From Halichoerus grypus (Eukaryota; Chordata; Mammalia; Carnivora; Phocidae): DNA of 64,000 bases. Every line of letters starts with the position of its first letter. Positions within the stretch are counted from its first letter, which is position 1. Shown piece after piece: positions 23,640 through 34,861 of this stretch. Under the pieces are notes generated by a model. The model saw only the letters and a list, made by a program, of their open reading frames with translations. It did no database searches and was not told the DNA's origin. Made by a program: the position numbers and the translations under genes. The stretch covers positions 3,823,163-3,887,162 of the forward strand of contig NC_135719.1 in the NCBI RefSeq assembly GCF_964656455.1, written 5' to 3'.

Positions 23640-25870
23640 TAATTTAAAATCAGGCAAGGTTAAATTAAGTGAAAAAGTAGTTTATAAAACAAGGAGACTT
23701 TAGAATGTTAAAGGGAACAATCCACAATGAAGTCACAGCAGTTGTAAAAATAAATAAACTGCGTAATACAAAACAGCAAAGAAATAACAAGAAATTGGCA
23801 AAAGCATAATAGCAGTAAGAGACGATAATTCATTTCTCCGAGCAAATGATGGATACAATAGACACAAAAATAAGTAGGGCTATAAAAGTTCTGGATTATA
23901 TAATCAATAAGGTTGAGTTCCATATCCTGAGCACAGTGAACACTCTCTGCTTAAGTACCAACACAACATTTATAAAAATCAATCTTTTGTAATGCCATAA
24001 AAAATACCTACATTAATTCAAAAAAAGTAGAATAAAATCAGACCCCATTCTGTTTTAATAATGCAATAAAACCAGAAATTAGTAAAAAAAAATAAGATCC
24101 GGGGCACCTGGGTGGCTCAGTCGTTAAGCGTCTGCCTTCGGCTCAGGTCATGATCCCAGGGTCCTGGGATCGAGCCCCGCATCGGGCTCCCTGCTCAGTG
24201 GGAAGCCTGCTGCTTCTCCCTCTCCCACTCCCCCTGCTTGTGTTCCCTCTCTTGCTGTCTCTCTCTCTGTCAAATAAATAAATAAAATCTTTAAAAAAAA
24301 TTTTTTTTCCAATTAAAAAAAATAAAAAATAAAATAAGATCCAAAATACTCTCCTACATTGCTAGTGGGAATGTCAAATAGCCACTTTGCAATACAGCAT
24401 GGCAGTTTCTTAATAAGTTAAACATACATTTATCATATGGCCCAAACACCTCACTCCTCCATATTTACCAAAGAAAAAAGAAAGAAAGCACCTGTCTATA
24501 AAAAGATTTGTACACAAGTATTCATAGCAGCTTTATTTGTAATAACGAAATACTGGAAACCACCCTAACGCCCTTCAGCAACTGAATGGATAGACAACTT
24601 ATGGTGTATTCGTACAATGGAATAGTACTCAGCAATAAAGAAGACAAACTATGGATACATGGAACAATGTGAATGAATCTCAAAATAATGATGCTGAGTA
24701 AAAGAAGCCAGACATAAAAGAGTATATATTGCACGAGTCCATTTATATGGAATCCTAGAAAATGCAAACTAGTCTGTAGTGACTGAAAGCAGATCTGTAG
24801 TTATTTGGGGAAGTGATGATTACAAAGGGGCATGGGGGAATTTTGAGAATTACAGATATATTCATTGTCTTGGTTGCAGTGGTGCTTTCATGATTACAAA
24901 CATTTGTCGAAACCTATCAAGTTGTGTGCCTTAAAAATGTGCAGTTTACTATATATCAATTGTACTTCAATTTTTTAAAATCCTAGGAATAAACTTAATA
25001 AGTACGTAGGACTTAAATGAAGAAAGTCTTAAAAGTTTATCAAAACACATAATATAGATGTGAACCAGTGGAAAGGCAGATTTAATCTCATAGGGATACT
25101 CGATTTCATAATTTCGGTGCAATAAAAATATCAAGGGATATTGATTCACTTAATTATCTGAAGTTGAAAAATGATTCCAAAATTATTCTAGAAAAATGAA
25201 ACCCAAGAAAATATCCAAGCTATCCAGAAATAGAAGAGTAACATTGGTGCAGGAATAGACATATCAATGGAAGAGAATTGGGAGTACAGAAATAAACCCC
25301 AAAATAGGTGTCTGGGATGTGAATAAGATGGTATTTCAGATCAGTGGGGAGAGGATTATTTAATAATTGAAATTGTTTAATTAGCTAACTATTGTGAAGT
25401 GGTGAAATTGGATTTCTCTTTTCTCTGTCTCTGTCACACACACTCCCCCACCAAAAAAAAAGTTGTTTTAAATAATCAAAAATTTTAATGTAAATGAAAT
25501 TATCAAAGTACTAAAACAAGGCATGGATAAACATTTTTATAACTGTGAATTGAGAAAAACCTTTAGTAAATTTGAATCAAAATCTAAAAGGCACAATGGA
25601 AAAAATTGGTCAATTAAGCCACAATAAAAATTTAAAACTCCTGTAATGGAAATATAGTAAAAAAAATTATAAACTGTGAAAAATGTGGTGCAATACATGT
25701 GACCAACAAAGGGCTGATTTCCTTGGTGTAGCTCTTTATATATTAGTACGATAAAGATAATCCAATAAAAATAAATTAAATGAGCAAGTCAAAGATGAAA
25801 GAAAATAAGTAGCCATCAAACATGCAAAAAGATGCCAAATCTTATTAAAATTAAAGGAAATGTGAATCAA
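23640..25870 (+). mobile_element. Old sense L1 fragments (L1M type)
   Basis: ORF2-like wording AATGCAATAAAACCAGAAATTAG before the SINE. A 3'-end block at 24350-24990 reads TTGCTAGTGGGAATG, CATAGCAGCTTTATTTGTAATAACG, GAATGGATAGACAACTTATGG and ACAATGGAATAGTACTCAGC. Further ORF2-like sequence follows to 25870. The order is not that of one intact element, so several fragments or a rearrangement are likely. Confidence 0.7.
24101..24330 (+). mobile_element. SINEC insertion in old L1
   Basis: Duplication AAAATAAGATCC at 24089-24100 and 24331-24342. Confidence 0.94.
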
Positions 25871-25884
25871 AGCACTGTTTTAGT

Positions 25885-26490
25885 TATCTATTGCTGTGAC
25901 AAATTACCCAATGCTTAGTAACTAAAAACAATAGATATATAGATACAGATTTTTTTTTAAGAGGATGAGAGAGAGGGGATAGTGAGGGGCAGAGGGAGAG
26001 GGAAAGAGAATCTCAAGCAGACTCCCCACTGAGCCCAGAGCTCAATCTGGGCTCTCACAATCTCACAACCCTGAGATCATGTCCTGAGCCGAAATCAAGA
26101 GTTGGATGCTTAACCAACTGAGCCACCCAGGCACCCCAATAGATATTTATTGTCTGTACTATTTTTGTAGATGAGAATTCAGAGTGGCTAAGCTAGGAAA
26201 TTCTGTCTTGGGTTCTTTCCGGAGGTTGTAGTCAAGATGTTCCCTGGGGCTGAATTCATCTGAAGGCAAGAATAGAGCCAGAGGCCATTTGCAAGGCGGC
26301 TTATTCATATGGCTAGCAAGTTTGTGCTAGCTATTGGCAAAAGGCTTCCATTCCTCCCCAAGTAGGCCATTCTGCAGTTCTGTTTGAGTGTTCCCACAAT
26401 GTGGCAACCGACTTCCCTAGGGCAAGCAATCCAAGAGAACAAAGCAGAAGCTACAGGGACATTTATGACCTAGCCTTGGCAGTCATACGT
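25885..26490 (+). mobile_element. Old mammalian repeat, interrupted by a SINE (family shared with 46148-46610)
   Basis: Begins GTTTTAGTTATCTATTGCTGTGACAAATTACCC and, after the SINE, reads TCAGAGTGGCTAAGCTAGG, AAAAGGCTTCCATTCCTCCC, CCAAGAGAACAAAGCAGAAGC and TATGACCTAGCCTTGGCAGTCA. The same opening words occur at 46150. Family name not certain; LTR-like. Confidence 0.6.
25939..26136 (-). mobile_element. SINEC insertion (antisense, older type)
   Basis: Complemented SINE with TTTTTTTTAAGAGGATGAGAG tail side and GAGCCACCCAGGCACCC head side. Flanked by CAATAGATAT at 25929-25938 and 26137-26146. Confidence 0.92.
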
Positions 26491-26861
26491 ATGTATCACT
26501 ATTACCTGGGGCTGGCTTCATGGACATGCAATCTGCTCAGTCACAGGATCTGCATTCAGAAGAGTCCTGCATTTGGTTTAAAGCTCTGCTATTGCCATAT
26601 TGATATTCTTAATAATTTTCTCTTTGGACTTTTGTAAGGGAGGGCCATAAGACAATGGAGATGACATGTGAGCAGAGAGGATACATGCGATATGTGTGTG
26701 CACCACTATTTTTTGCCACCTCTTTGCATATAGTGTTAGCAACGCTCAGAATTTTGGTGGGAATTCAGTGAGACTCAAAGCATGGACAAGGTCAGTATGT
26801 TTAGGAAGTACCCAGCTTCCAGAGTGCTGGGAAAATGTGCATATATTAAGAAGTAAAATAA
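26491..26861. other. Unassigned intergenic sequence
   Basis: No gene or named repeat. Ends in the target word of the next SINE. Confidence 0.35.
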
Positions 26862-27072
26862 GGGGTGCCTGGGTGGCTCAGTCGTTAAGCGTCTGCCTTC
26901 GGCACAGGTCATGATCCCGGGGTCCTGGGATCGAGCCCCGCATCGGGGTCCCTGCTCAGCGGGAAGCCTACTTCTCCCTCTCCTACTCCCCCTGCTTGTG
27001 TTCTCTCTCTCACTGTGTCTCTCTCTGTCAAATAAATAAATAAAATCTTAAAAAAAAAAAAAGAAGAAGAAG
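26862..27072 (+). mobile_element. SINEC insertion, first of an adjacent pair
   Basis: Duplication AAGAAGTAAAATAA before (26848-26861) and after (27073-27086), with an expanded AAG tail at 27061-27078. Confidence 0.94.
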
Positions 27073-27090
27073 AAGAAGTAAAATAAAAAG

Positions 27091-27294
27091 AGGCGCCTGG
27101 GTGGCTCAGTCAGTTGAGCATCCGACTCCTGATTGTGGCTCAGGTCATGGTCTTGGGGTTGTGAGACCAAGCCCTGTTTTGGGCTCCACACTGGGCATGG
27201 AGCCTGCTTAAGATTTTCTCTCTCTCTCCCTCTGCCCTTTCTCCTGGCTTGCATGTGCATGCTCTCTCTCTCTCCCTCAAAAAAAAAAAAAAAA
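27091..27294 (+). mobile_element. SINEC insertion (older type), second of an adjacent pair
   Basis: Older wording (CATCCGACTCCTGATTGTGGCTC, GGTCTTGGGGTTGTGAGACC). Duplication AGTAAAATAAAAAG at 27077-27090 and AGTGAAATAAAAAG at 27295-27308, overlapping the first SINE's target word. Confidence 0.93.
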
Positions 27295-27308
27295 AGTGAA
27301 ATAAAAAG

Positions 27309-27659
27309 AGTTAAGTTAATTTTGTACATCACTTTCACTGTTCTGGTAAGAAAAAATTACATATGCATATACAAGCTATGAAATATGAATTGTGTTATTT
27401 GGGTGATTCTGCATGAGTTAAATGCTCTCATATTTGCATTTAAAACTGGCATTGCACATATAAAGATGAATGGTAAAATTTGCTAACATTTTAACATTTT
27501 GATTTTTCTTTACTTAAGACATTAATTAGCAAATAAAAAAACACCATGACAAGTTGAGAGAGAGATTGCAGAAGAAAAAGAAAACCTTTATTTATAGCAT
27601 CCTTAACCCTGCATTGTTCAAGTGTCAGGTAGAGCTTTAGTTTTAGGAATTTTGTTCAA
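27309..27659. other. Unassigned AT-rich sequence
   Basis: No gene or recognised repeat body. Confidence 0.35.
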
Positions 27660-28030
27660 AAGCACTTCCAAAATTATGGAGAAGTATATGCACAAGGATA
27701 TTCACCATAGCATTGTTAGTGAAACATTGGAAACAATATATTAGTGGAAATTTGGAAACAATGTAAAGATACATCTTTATCTCCTGACACCAAAAGATGT
27801 CTGCAATTGATTGCTAAAGGAAACAAGCAAGTTATAGACCAATATGTTTAGTAGGATATACTATTCGTGATTTTTGTAAATAGAAGATGTTAACAGTGAA
27901 CTAGAGAGTGGAAGTGGATAAGGACTAGTGGGATGGGGTAGCGGGGCATATTTTGCTTTTATGTATTTCTCTGTGTTAAAATTAACACAAAGATATTACT
28001 TAACATTTTAAACTAAATTTTAAAATCTAT
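27660..28030 (+). mobile_element. Old L1/HAL1-type 3' end (sense)
   Basis: AAGTATATGCACAAGGATATTCACCATAGCATTGTTAGTG followed by TTGGAAACAATGTAAAGATACATC and a late GATGGGGTAGCGGGGC block matches the 3' layout of old L1ME/HAL1 elements. Confidence 0.6.
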
Positions 28031-28093
28031 TTTTTATTCGATTCCAAGGTGTTAATGATGTTTTCCAATTACACAATCTAAAAAAAACATAAA

Positions 28094-28430
28094 GGGATGC
28101 CTGTCTAGCTCAGTCAGTGGAGCTTGCAATTCTTGACCTTGGTGAGTTCGAGCTCCACATTGGGTGTAGAGCTTACTTAAAAATGAAATCTAAATAGGAG
28201 CGCCTGGGTGGCTCAGTTGGTTAAGTGTCTGCCTTCGGCTCAGGTCAAGATCCCGGGATCCTGGGATGGAGCCCTGCATCAGGCTCCCTGCTCAGTGGGG
28301 AGCCTGCTTCTCCCTCTGCCTCTGCCATTCCCCCTGCTTGTGCTGATGCTCTCTCTCTCTCTGTCAAATAAATAAAAATAAAACCTTTTAAAAAAATGAA
28401 ATCTAAATAAATAAATAATCAGATCATTAA
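28094..28430 (+). mobile_element. Short tRNA-like SINE, split by a younger SINE
   Basis: Short form: GGGATGCCTGTCTAGCTCAGTCAGTGG, a tRNA-like B box (GGTGAGTTCGAGCTCC), GTGTAGAGCTTACTTAAAAATGAAATCTAAATA. It lacks the CT-rich middle. Its tail was the target of the SINE at 28197-28393. Confidence 0.8.
28197..28393 (+). mobile_element. SINEC insertion in the tail of a short SINE
   Basis: Bounded by AAAATGAAATCTAAATA on the left (ending at 28196) and again after the A-rich tail (from about 28394). Confidence 0.92.
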
Positions 28431-29170
28431 TTCACATGTTCAAATCATGTCTAGTTGCTGATCAGAACAAGGCCAAAAACAGAGACCAGGTACTTATCAC
28501 CAGAGCCTGTCCCCAGATTTCCAGGAATCCATTAATCAATACTCTTTTGATAAGATTACTTTTTAATCAGGTCCAATTTATTGCTTTAATATCAAAGCAC
28601 TTCAATTTTCTTTGTAAGACGTTGGACACAGGATGCCTTCGGCATTCTCCTCAGAGCGGGTCTAGCACACCTACCTTAAAAGAAAGTCTTCTTGAACCCC
28701 CTTTTCCCTTTTTAAGTAGTCACAAACCATTTCCAGTTGGTTTTGCATTGATGAGCACCAAAACCTTGCTCCTAACAGGTAGGGTCTGCCCAGCTCAGGT
28801 AACTGCCAAATGCAAATTAGCAGCCCATGAACCACATTCAGCTCATGCATATATTTCTTTGTCCCACACAGTGGTGGTGTTTTTTTAAAAAACAACAACA
28901 ACAACAAAAAATTAGAAGCCATAGAAATACTTGGACCTCATTCCATTGTGGTCACAATCAGCTGCAGTTAAGCAGAGCTGTCTCCCTTTACGAGTACCCC
29001 CTTCGCCCCGTTTGCCACGGCCCCCACTGTTCCTTTTCTTACGCTTAATTTTTTCAACCACTTACACTTCTTGCCTTGCCCTGTAGCCATTTGAGTATAA
29101 CTGGTTTGTTAAAAAATCCAACTTATTTTTACTTAAACAAAATTTACTCTGTACTTCACCCATTCCTAAG
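28431..29170. other. Mostly unassigned; possible hAT-type remnant at 28800-29040
   Basis: The + frame at 28436-28888 (150 aa) has no known domain and no splice context. Words at 28825-28870 (CAGCCCATGAACCACATTCAGCTC, TTTGTCCCACACAGTGGTG) resemble an old hAT element, weakly. Confidence 0.35.
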
Positions 29171-29372
29171 TGCTTACAGGTAGTAGTAACTCTTCCATGC
29201 CCAAAATAACCTTATGAAATAGATACTCTTATCAAGCCCATTTGACAGAAGAGGTAACTGAGTCCTGGAGAAATTAAGTAACATGCCAAAGGTCACTCAG
29301 CTAATGAAAGGAGGAGCCAACATTTCAGTATAGGTAGTCTGGCTCCAAAAATCTATGCTTTTAACAACACCA
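29171..29372 (-). mobile_element. MIR (antisense)
   Basis: The complemented MIR core is plain: AATAACCTTATGAAATAGATACTCTTATC, CCCATTTGACAGAAGAGGTAACTGAG, AAGTAACATGCCAAAGGTCACTCAGCTAATGAAAGG. Long for an MIR. Confidence 0.85.
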
Positions 29373-30360
29373 CTACGAGAAATAGTTTTATTTATTTCTT
29401 CTTCTCTGGAGAACCCCTTTCCTACTGGGTAGAGGGCTCTTTCTCAAACTAATTCCCTAAATTCAGGGAATTTTTGTTTTTTTAAAGATTCAGTCTGGTT
29501 GACTTTATTGTGTCAATCACAAATCTGACTTCAAGCTTCAAGCTTCAATCCCTCTCCACCTCATCTTCCTGACTAAGGTGGAGGGAAGAGCTTTTTCACA
29601 AACACTGCACTGCCCTACAGGGCGGCTTCCTGATCCTGCCCAGCCCTTGTAGGAGGAAACTTTGTACACTAAGGTATAGCAACATTTCCCAAATTCTGCT
29701 CCCTGCAGCACTCCAGTCCTGTGAATTGTTCCAAGAATAAAGGACCCCATGGGTGAATTTGTTTGGGATGAGCTGCATCCTTTGTCCCGCTCTTGAAGAT
29801 TCCCAATTTTGTTAGATTTACGGCCCTTTTGTTAAATTTTCTAACATAATTAGAAGCTCTAAGAATGCCCACAGTAAAGATGACTTAACTGTGCATTAAC
29901 TTAACATTTACCAAACTTATAGGACTATGAAATTCATTTTGCCCTACACTTATTACTGTACCAGTCACAGACCCAGGGAACAGGGAACGTTGCCCTGGGC
30001 CCTGCCTATCAGGACTCAGAGCAAAGCTTCTGTCCATCAGTTTCCCTGCAACCTCAAAACCAAAGGTGACTGTCAAAACACAGAGGTTTGTGGGTGGCTC
30101 TGCTCCAGAGTGAATGGTAAACACTGGCTGGGAGTGTGAAGAACATCTGAGTGGGAGAAGTACTTAAGAGAAGAGAAAAAATAAACTTGTCAAATCCTCT
30201 GATAGCTTGAATACAATACATTTTTGCATAACAAAATATCTTTTCCAGGTAGAACTAAGCTTCCTGTTTTTCCTTTCTTCATATTCCAATTCATCATTTT
30301 CCTGTGCATTACCAAAGTTATCAGCCAACAGTTGCAGGGGGTGGCTGAAGAACATTTTGC
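29373..30360. other. Unassigned intergenic sequence
   Basis: No gene recognised. The small overlapping open frames (29538-30139, 30164-30372) have no known domains. No repeat body seen. Confidence 0.4.
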
Positions 30361-30562
30361 AATACTAAACAATTAAAAAGAACCTTTTTTAGCTTTTGCA
30401 CAGCAAAGGGAAGTCAACAAAACCAAAAGACAACTGACAGAATAGGAGAAGATATTTGCAAATGACATATCAGATAAAGGGCTAGTATCCAAAATCTATA
30501 AAGAACTTATCAAACTCAACACCCAAAGAACAAATAATCCAACCAAGAAATGGGCAGAAGAC

Positions 30563-31372
30563 ATGAACAGACATTTCTCCAAAGAAGACATCCAAATGGC
30601 CAACAGACACATGAAAAAGTGCTCAACATCACTTGGCATCAGGGAAATACAGATCAAAACCTCAATGAGACACCACCTCACACCAGTCAGAATGGCTAAA
30701 ATTAACAAGTCAGGAAACGACAGATGTTGGCGAGGATGCGGAGAAAGGGGAACCCTCTTACACTGTTGGTGGGAATGCAAGCTGGTGCAGCCACTCTGGA
30801 AAACAGTATGGAGGTTCCTCAAGAAGTTGAAAATAGGGGCGCCTGGGTGGCTCAGTCGTTAAGTGTCTGCCTTCAGCTCAGGTCATAATCCCAGGGTCCT
30901 GGGATCGAGCCCCGAGTCTGGCTCCCTGCTCCACGGGAAGCCTGGCTTCTCCCTCTACCACCCCCCTGCTTGTGTTCCCTCTCTCGCTGTCTCTCTCTCT
31001 GTCAAATAAATAAATAAAATCTTTAAAAAAAAAAAAAAGAAGTTGAAAATAGAGCTACCTTACAACCCAGCAATTGCACTACTGGGTATTTACCTCAAAG
31101 ATACAAATGTAGTGATCCAAAGGGGTACGGGCACCCCAATGTTTATAGCAGCAATGTCCACAATAGCCAAACTATGGAAAGAGCCAAGATGTCCATCAAC
31201 AGATGAATGGATAAAGAAGATTTGGTATATATATACAATGGAATATTATGCAGCCATCAAAAGGAATGAGATCTTGCCATTTGCAACGACGTGGATGGAA
31301 CTAGAGGGTATTATGCTAAGCGAAATAAGTCAATCAAAGAAAGACAAGTATCATATGATCTCACAGATATGA
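30563..31372 (+). pseudogene. L1 ORF2 C-terminal remnant, interrupted
   Basis: The left block reads [40 protein letters not shown] and [15 protein letters not shown], including the Cys/His knuckle of ORF2p. The SINE breaks the frame after KKLKI. The right block resumes [20 protein letters not shown] and runs to [20 protein letters not shown] and KDKYHMISQI. Without the upstream endonuclease and RT domains it is a dead 5'-truncated copy. Confidence 0.9.
30836..31036 (+). mobile_element. SINEC insertion in L1 ORF2
   Basis: Perfect 15-base duplication AAGAAGTTGAAAATA at 30821-30835 and 31037-31051. Confidence 0.97.
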
Positions 31373-31689
31373 GGAATTTGGGAAACAAGACAGAGGATCA
31401 TAGGGGAAGGGAGGGAAAAATGAAACAAGAGGAAACCAGAGAGGGAGACAAACCATAAGAGACTCTTAATCTCAGGAAACAAACTGACGGTTGCTGGAGT
31501 GGAGGGGGGTGGGAGGGATGGGGGGGCTGGGTGATAGACATTGGGGAGGGTATGTACTATGGTGAGCACTGTGAATTGTATAAGACTGTTGAATCACAGA
31601 CCTGTATCCCTGAAACAAATAATATATTATATGTTAATAAAAAAAACTCAATTAAATCTTTAAAAAAATAAAATAAAGCAAATCATTTT

Positions 31690-31905
31690 TTAAAAATTCA
31701 ATTTAGTTAACATATAGTATATTATTAGTTTCAGGGGTAGAATTTAGTGATTCATCAGTTGCAGATAACACCCAGTGCTCATAACATCAAGTGCCTTCCT
31801 TAATGCCCAACACCCAGTTATCCCATCCCACCAACCACCTCCCCTCCAGCAACCCTCAGTTTCTTCCCTATAGTTAAGAGTCTCTTATGGTTGCCTCCCT
31901 CTCAA
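31690..31905 (-). mobile_element. L1 3' UTR fragment (antisense), tail-to-tail with the preceding L1
   Basis: Complement of the carnivoran L1 3' UTR: AGTTAACATATAGTATATTATTAG, GATTCATCAGTTGCAGATAACACC, CCAGCAACCCTCAGTTTC, AGTTAAGAGTCTCTTATGG. It faces the sense L1 that ends at 31660. Confidence 0.88.
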
Positions 31906-32104
31906 ACTAATCATAAATGTGTGTATATCCTTACATTTGTTCTTTACCTTAGCATAAAATAGACATGTTATGCTTGAATGGGAAATTGTTTTGTCTTCAT
32001 GAAAATACTTTATAAAGATTAATTAAAGTTCAAATTAAAACATTTGGTTTTATAGAAATAAGTAAGTCATATCAAAAATTGTGGAGGCTGTTTTTCCAAA
32101 AAAA

Positions 32105-33287
32105 AAATATACAGAGGACCAACAGATACTTGAAAAGGTGCTCAATATCATTAATCATTAGAGAAACGCAAACCACAATGAGAGATCACCTCACCTGTCA
32201 GAATGGCTAATATCAAAAAGACAAGAAATGACAAGGGATGGCGAGGATGTGGGGAAAACAGAACCCTCCTGTGCTGTTGGTAGAATGCAAACTGGTGCAG
32301 CCATTGTGGAAAAGAGTACAGAGATTCCTCAAAAAATTAAAAATAGAACTACCCTATAATCTACTAATTCCACCCAATAATTCCAACTAGTAATTACCCA
32401 GTAATTCTGGGTATTTCTCTGAAGGAAATAGAATCACTCTCTCAAAGAGATATTTGTACTCCCATGTTCATTGCAGCATTATTCACACTAGCCAAGATGT
32501 GAAAACTACCTAAGTTCCCACCAACAGATGGATGGATGAAGAAAATGTACAGGATGTTTGCGTACATAATAGAATATAATTCAGCCATAAAAAAGGAAAT
32601 TCTGCCATTTGCAACAACATGGATGAAACGTAAAGACATTATGTTAAGTGAAATAAGTCAGGCAAGAAAGGCAAATGCTGTGTAATCTCATATGTGGAAT
32701 CTAAAAAAAACTGAACTCCAAGAAACAGAGAGTAGATTGGCATTTGCCAGGAGCTGGGTGGGGGTGGGGAATGGGTGATGGTCAGAAGGTCCGAACTTCT
32801 AGTTATAAGATGAGTAAGGTCTGAGGATCTACAGCGTGGTAGCTGTAATTAACAATACTGAATTATATACTTGAAAGTTGCTGAGAGAGGGCGCCTGGGT
32901 GGCTCAGTTGGTTAAGCGACTGCCTTCGGCTCAGGTCATGATCCTGGAGTCCCGGGATCGAGTCCATCGGGCTCCCTGCTCAGCAGGGAGTCTGCTTCTC
33001 CCTCTGACCCTCCTCCCTCTCATGCTCTCTGTCTCTCATTCTCTCTCGCAAATAAATAAAATCTTTAAAAAAAAAAAAAGAAAGAAAGAAAGTTGCTGAG
33101 AGAGTAAATCTTAAAAGTTCCTACCACACACAAGAAGATGGTAGCTACGGGAGGTGATGGATGTGTTAACTAACCTCATTGTGGTAGTCATATCACAACA
33201 TATATGTGTTTCAAATCATCATGTTACACACCTAAACTTTCACAATGTTTTATGTCAATGATATCTCAATAAAGCTGGAAAACAAAT
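32105..33287 (+). mobile_element. Older L1 3' end (sense), split by a SINE
   Basis: ORF2 end (GGCGAGGATGTGGGGAAAACAG, GCAAACTGGTGCAGCCATTGTGG) then an L1MA/L1MB-type 3' UTR (GAATTATATACTTGAAAGTTGC, ATGTTACACACCTAAAC, ATATCTCAATAAAGCTGG). Confidence 0.9.
32890..33087 (+). mobile_element. SINEC insertion (GGAGTCCC subtype) in L1 3' UTR
   Basis: Perfect 17-base duplication GAAAGTTGCTGAGAGAG at 32873-32889 and 33088-33104. Subtype words ATCCTGGAGTCCCGGGATCGAG and CTCTGACCCTCCTCCC. Confidence 0.97.
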
Positions 33288-33289
33288 TG

Positions 33290-34080
33290 TCAAGGGCACT
33301 AACAGTTAATAAAGAAAAGAATGTCTAAGCCAGAAATTTGGCCCCAGATCCAGAAGCGTTCTTTGTGCGGTGTATGGTGTGTTGTGTGAATCTGGTATTA
33401 GGTGTGGCCTCAGCTGTTCTGATAGAGACATTGTTTGAATCAGTTGGAAGGTTATACCTGATATTGAAGGACATCAGAACATACCATCTCAAAATATGCC
33501 TCTGGGACATAAGGATTATCTTGAGCTGAAGGCAATAAAGCAGTAAATGCAAAAAACAAAACAAAATAAAACAAACCAAAAAACTGGCCTTTACCCTCAC
33601 CCTATCCTCCTAAAAGCAAGACATCAATTTCCCTTTGTGAAGGTGCTCCCCCTCCTCACTCCCCTATTAGGAGAACAATTCTTAGCACTGCAGACAGAAA
33701 GTACCAAGGCGGGTCTGCACAAACAAATCTTAACTAATCATTATCTTCCATCGGTTTCTCCCATATACTTACCTTCCCACAATTTACACCCCTAGAAGCC
33801 CATAACCCCCTTTTCCTTTGTCTTGTTTGCTTCTCCACATTCATCATGCTTTGTTAAAATGGTATGTAAGCCCCAGATCTCACTACTTCTTTGGGGTCTT
33901 AATTTGTTTTCTACAAAGGCCTCCATACACATAAAAATTAAAATATTAACCTCAAGTAAAATGTGTGTGCCTTTTTCCAGTTAATCTGTCTTTATTGGCC
34001 TAATTCTCAGGCCCCAGTCATAGAATTTAGAAAGGTAGAGGAGTGTTTTCTTTCTTCCCCTACAAGTCTTCTAAATCTGC
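33290..34080 (+). mobile_element. Probable solo LTR
   Basis: LTR-like layout: GTATGTAAGCCCCAGATCTCACTAC, TTTGGGGTCTTAATTTG, an A-rich stretch with AAAAATTAAAATATTAACC, then CTAATTCTCAGGCCCCAGTCATAG and AGGTAGAGGAGTGTTTTC. Similar to ERV1/ERVL LTR ends I know, but I cannot name the family. No retroviral coding sequence seen. Confidence 0.4.
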
Positions 34081-34211
34081 TCAAAGACAGGGCAATCTTG
34101 ATGAAAATAAATCAAATTTGACCTTAAACCTATTCTAGGACACTAATTAGTAATCCAACTGAAGGTTGTTAAGGCGATTAGGTTTCATATAGACAAGATA
34201 TGAAATGCCCA

Positions 34212-34417
34212 GGGCGCCTGGGTGGCTCAGTTGGTTAAGCGACTGCCTTCGGCTCAGGTCATGATCCTGGAGTCCCTGGATCGAGTCCCGCATCGGGCTC
34301 CCTGCTCGGCAGGGAGCCTGCTTCTCCCTCTGACCCTCCCCCCTCTCATGTGCTCGCTCTCTCTCATTCTCTCTGTCTCAAATAAATAAATAAAATCTTT
34401 AAAAAAAAAAAAAAAAA
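34212..34417 (+). mobile_element. SINEC insertion (GGAGTCCC subtype)
   Basis: Perfect 16-base duplication AGATATGAAATGCCCA at 34196-34211 and 34418-34433, with a long pure A tail. Features of a young insertion. Confidence 0.97.
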
Positions 34418-34433
34418 AGATATGAAATGCCCA

Positions 34434-34651
34434 AAAAAAGTTCAATGGAATAACTGAAAATTCTCAAGTGAAAAATGAGTCATGGTATTCTCTGGAAAAT
34501 AAAAATTATTTTGAATTTGCACTATTCACAGTTATTTGGCATAAACTGTGGTTAGATACTAACATTGTTAGCAAAAGTTTATTTAAAAAAACTATTTCAC
34601 TTTTTAAAGGATTAGGATTTTAAGGATAAAGGATGTTGATTTTAGATAAAG
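34434..34651. other. Unassigned AT-rich sequence
   Basis: No gene or repeat body recognised. Confidence 0.35.
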
Positions 34652-34861
34652 TATCTTTTTTTTTTTTTGGATTTATTTATTTATTGTTTTAGAGAAAGAG
34701 CATGAGCAGGGGGAGGGGCAGAGGAAGAGAAAGAATCTCAAGCCGACTCCCTGCTGAAGGCAGAGCCCCAAGGGGGGGCTCAACCTCATGACCCAGAGAT
34801 CCTGACCTGAGCCAAAATCAAGAGTCAGACACTTAACTGACTGAGCCCCTCCATGCAGCCC
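34652..34861 (-). mobile_element. SINEC insertion (antisense, older and diverged)
   Basis: Complemented A-rich tail (GGATTTATTTATTTATTG), GAGCAGGGGGAGGGGCAG and a decayed head (GACTGAGCCCCTCCATGCAGCCC). No clean duplication seen. Confidence 0.85.

Larger units (their letters stand above)
30361..31660 (+). mobile_element. L1 3' end (sense), split by a SINE
   Basis: 5'-truncated L1 starting in ORF2 (TTAGCTTTTGCACAGCAAAGG) and reaching its 3' end (GGACAAGAC-type 3' UTR, GGGTATGTACTATGGTGAGC, TATGTTAATAAAAA). The ORF2 C-terminal half is in two blocks around the SINE: 30563-30862 and 31043-31372. Confidence 0.93.

Noticed and set aside
28436..28888. 150-codon open frame
   Set aside because: No domain, no start context, no splice sites that fit, and weak repeat-like words inside it. 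Best seen as chance.
30361..31905. Inverted L1 ends as a twin-priming product of one insertion
   Set aside because: Twin priming inverts the 5' part of one copy. Here both arms carry a 3' UTR, so two insertions are needed.
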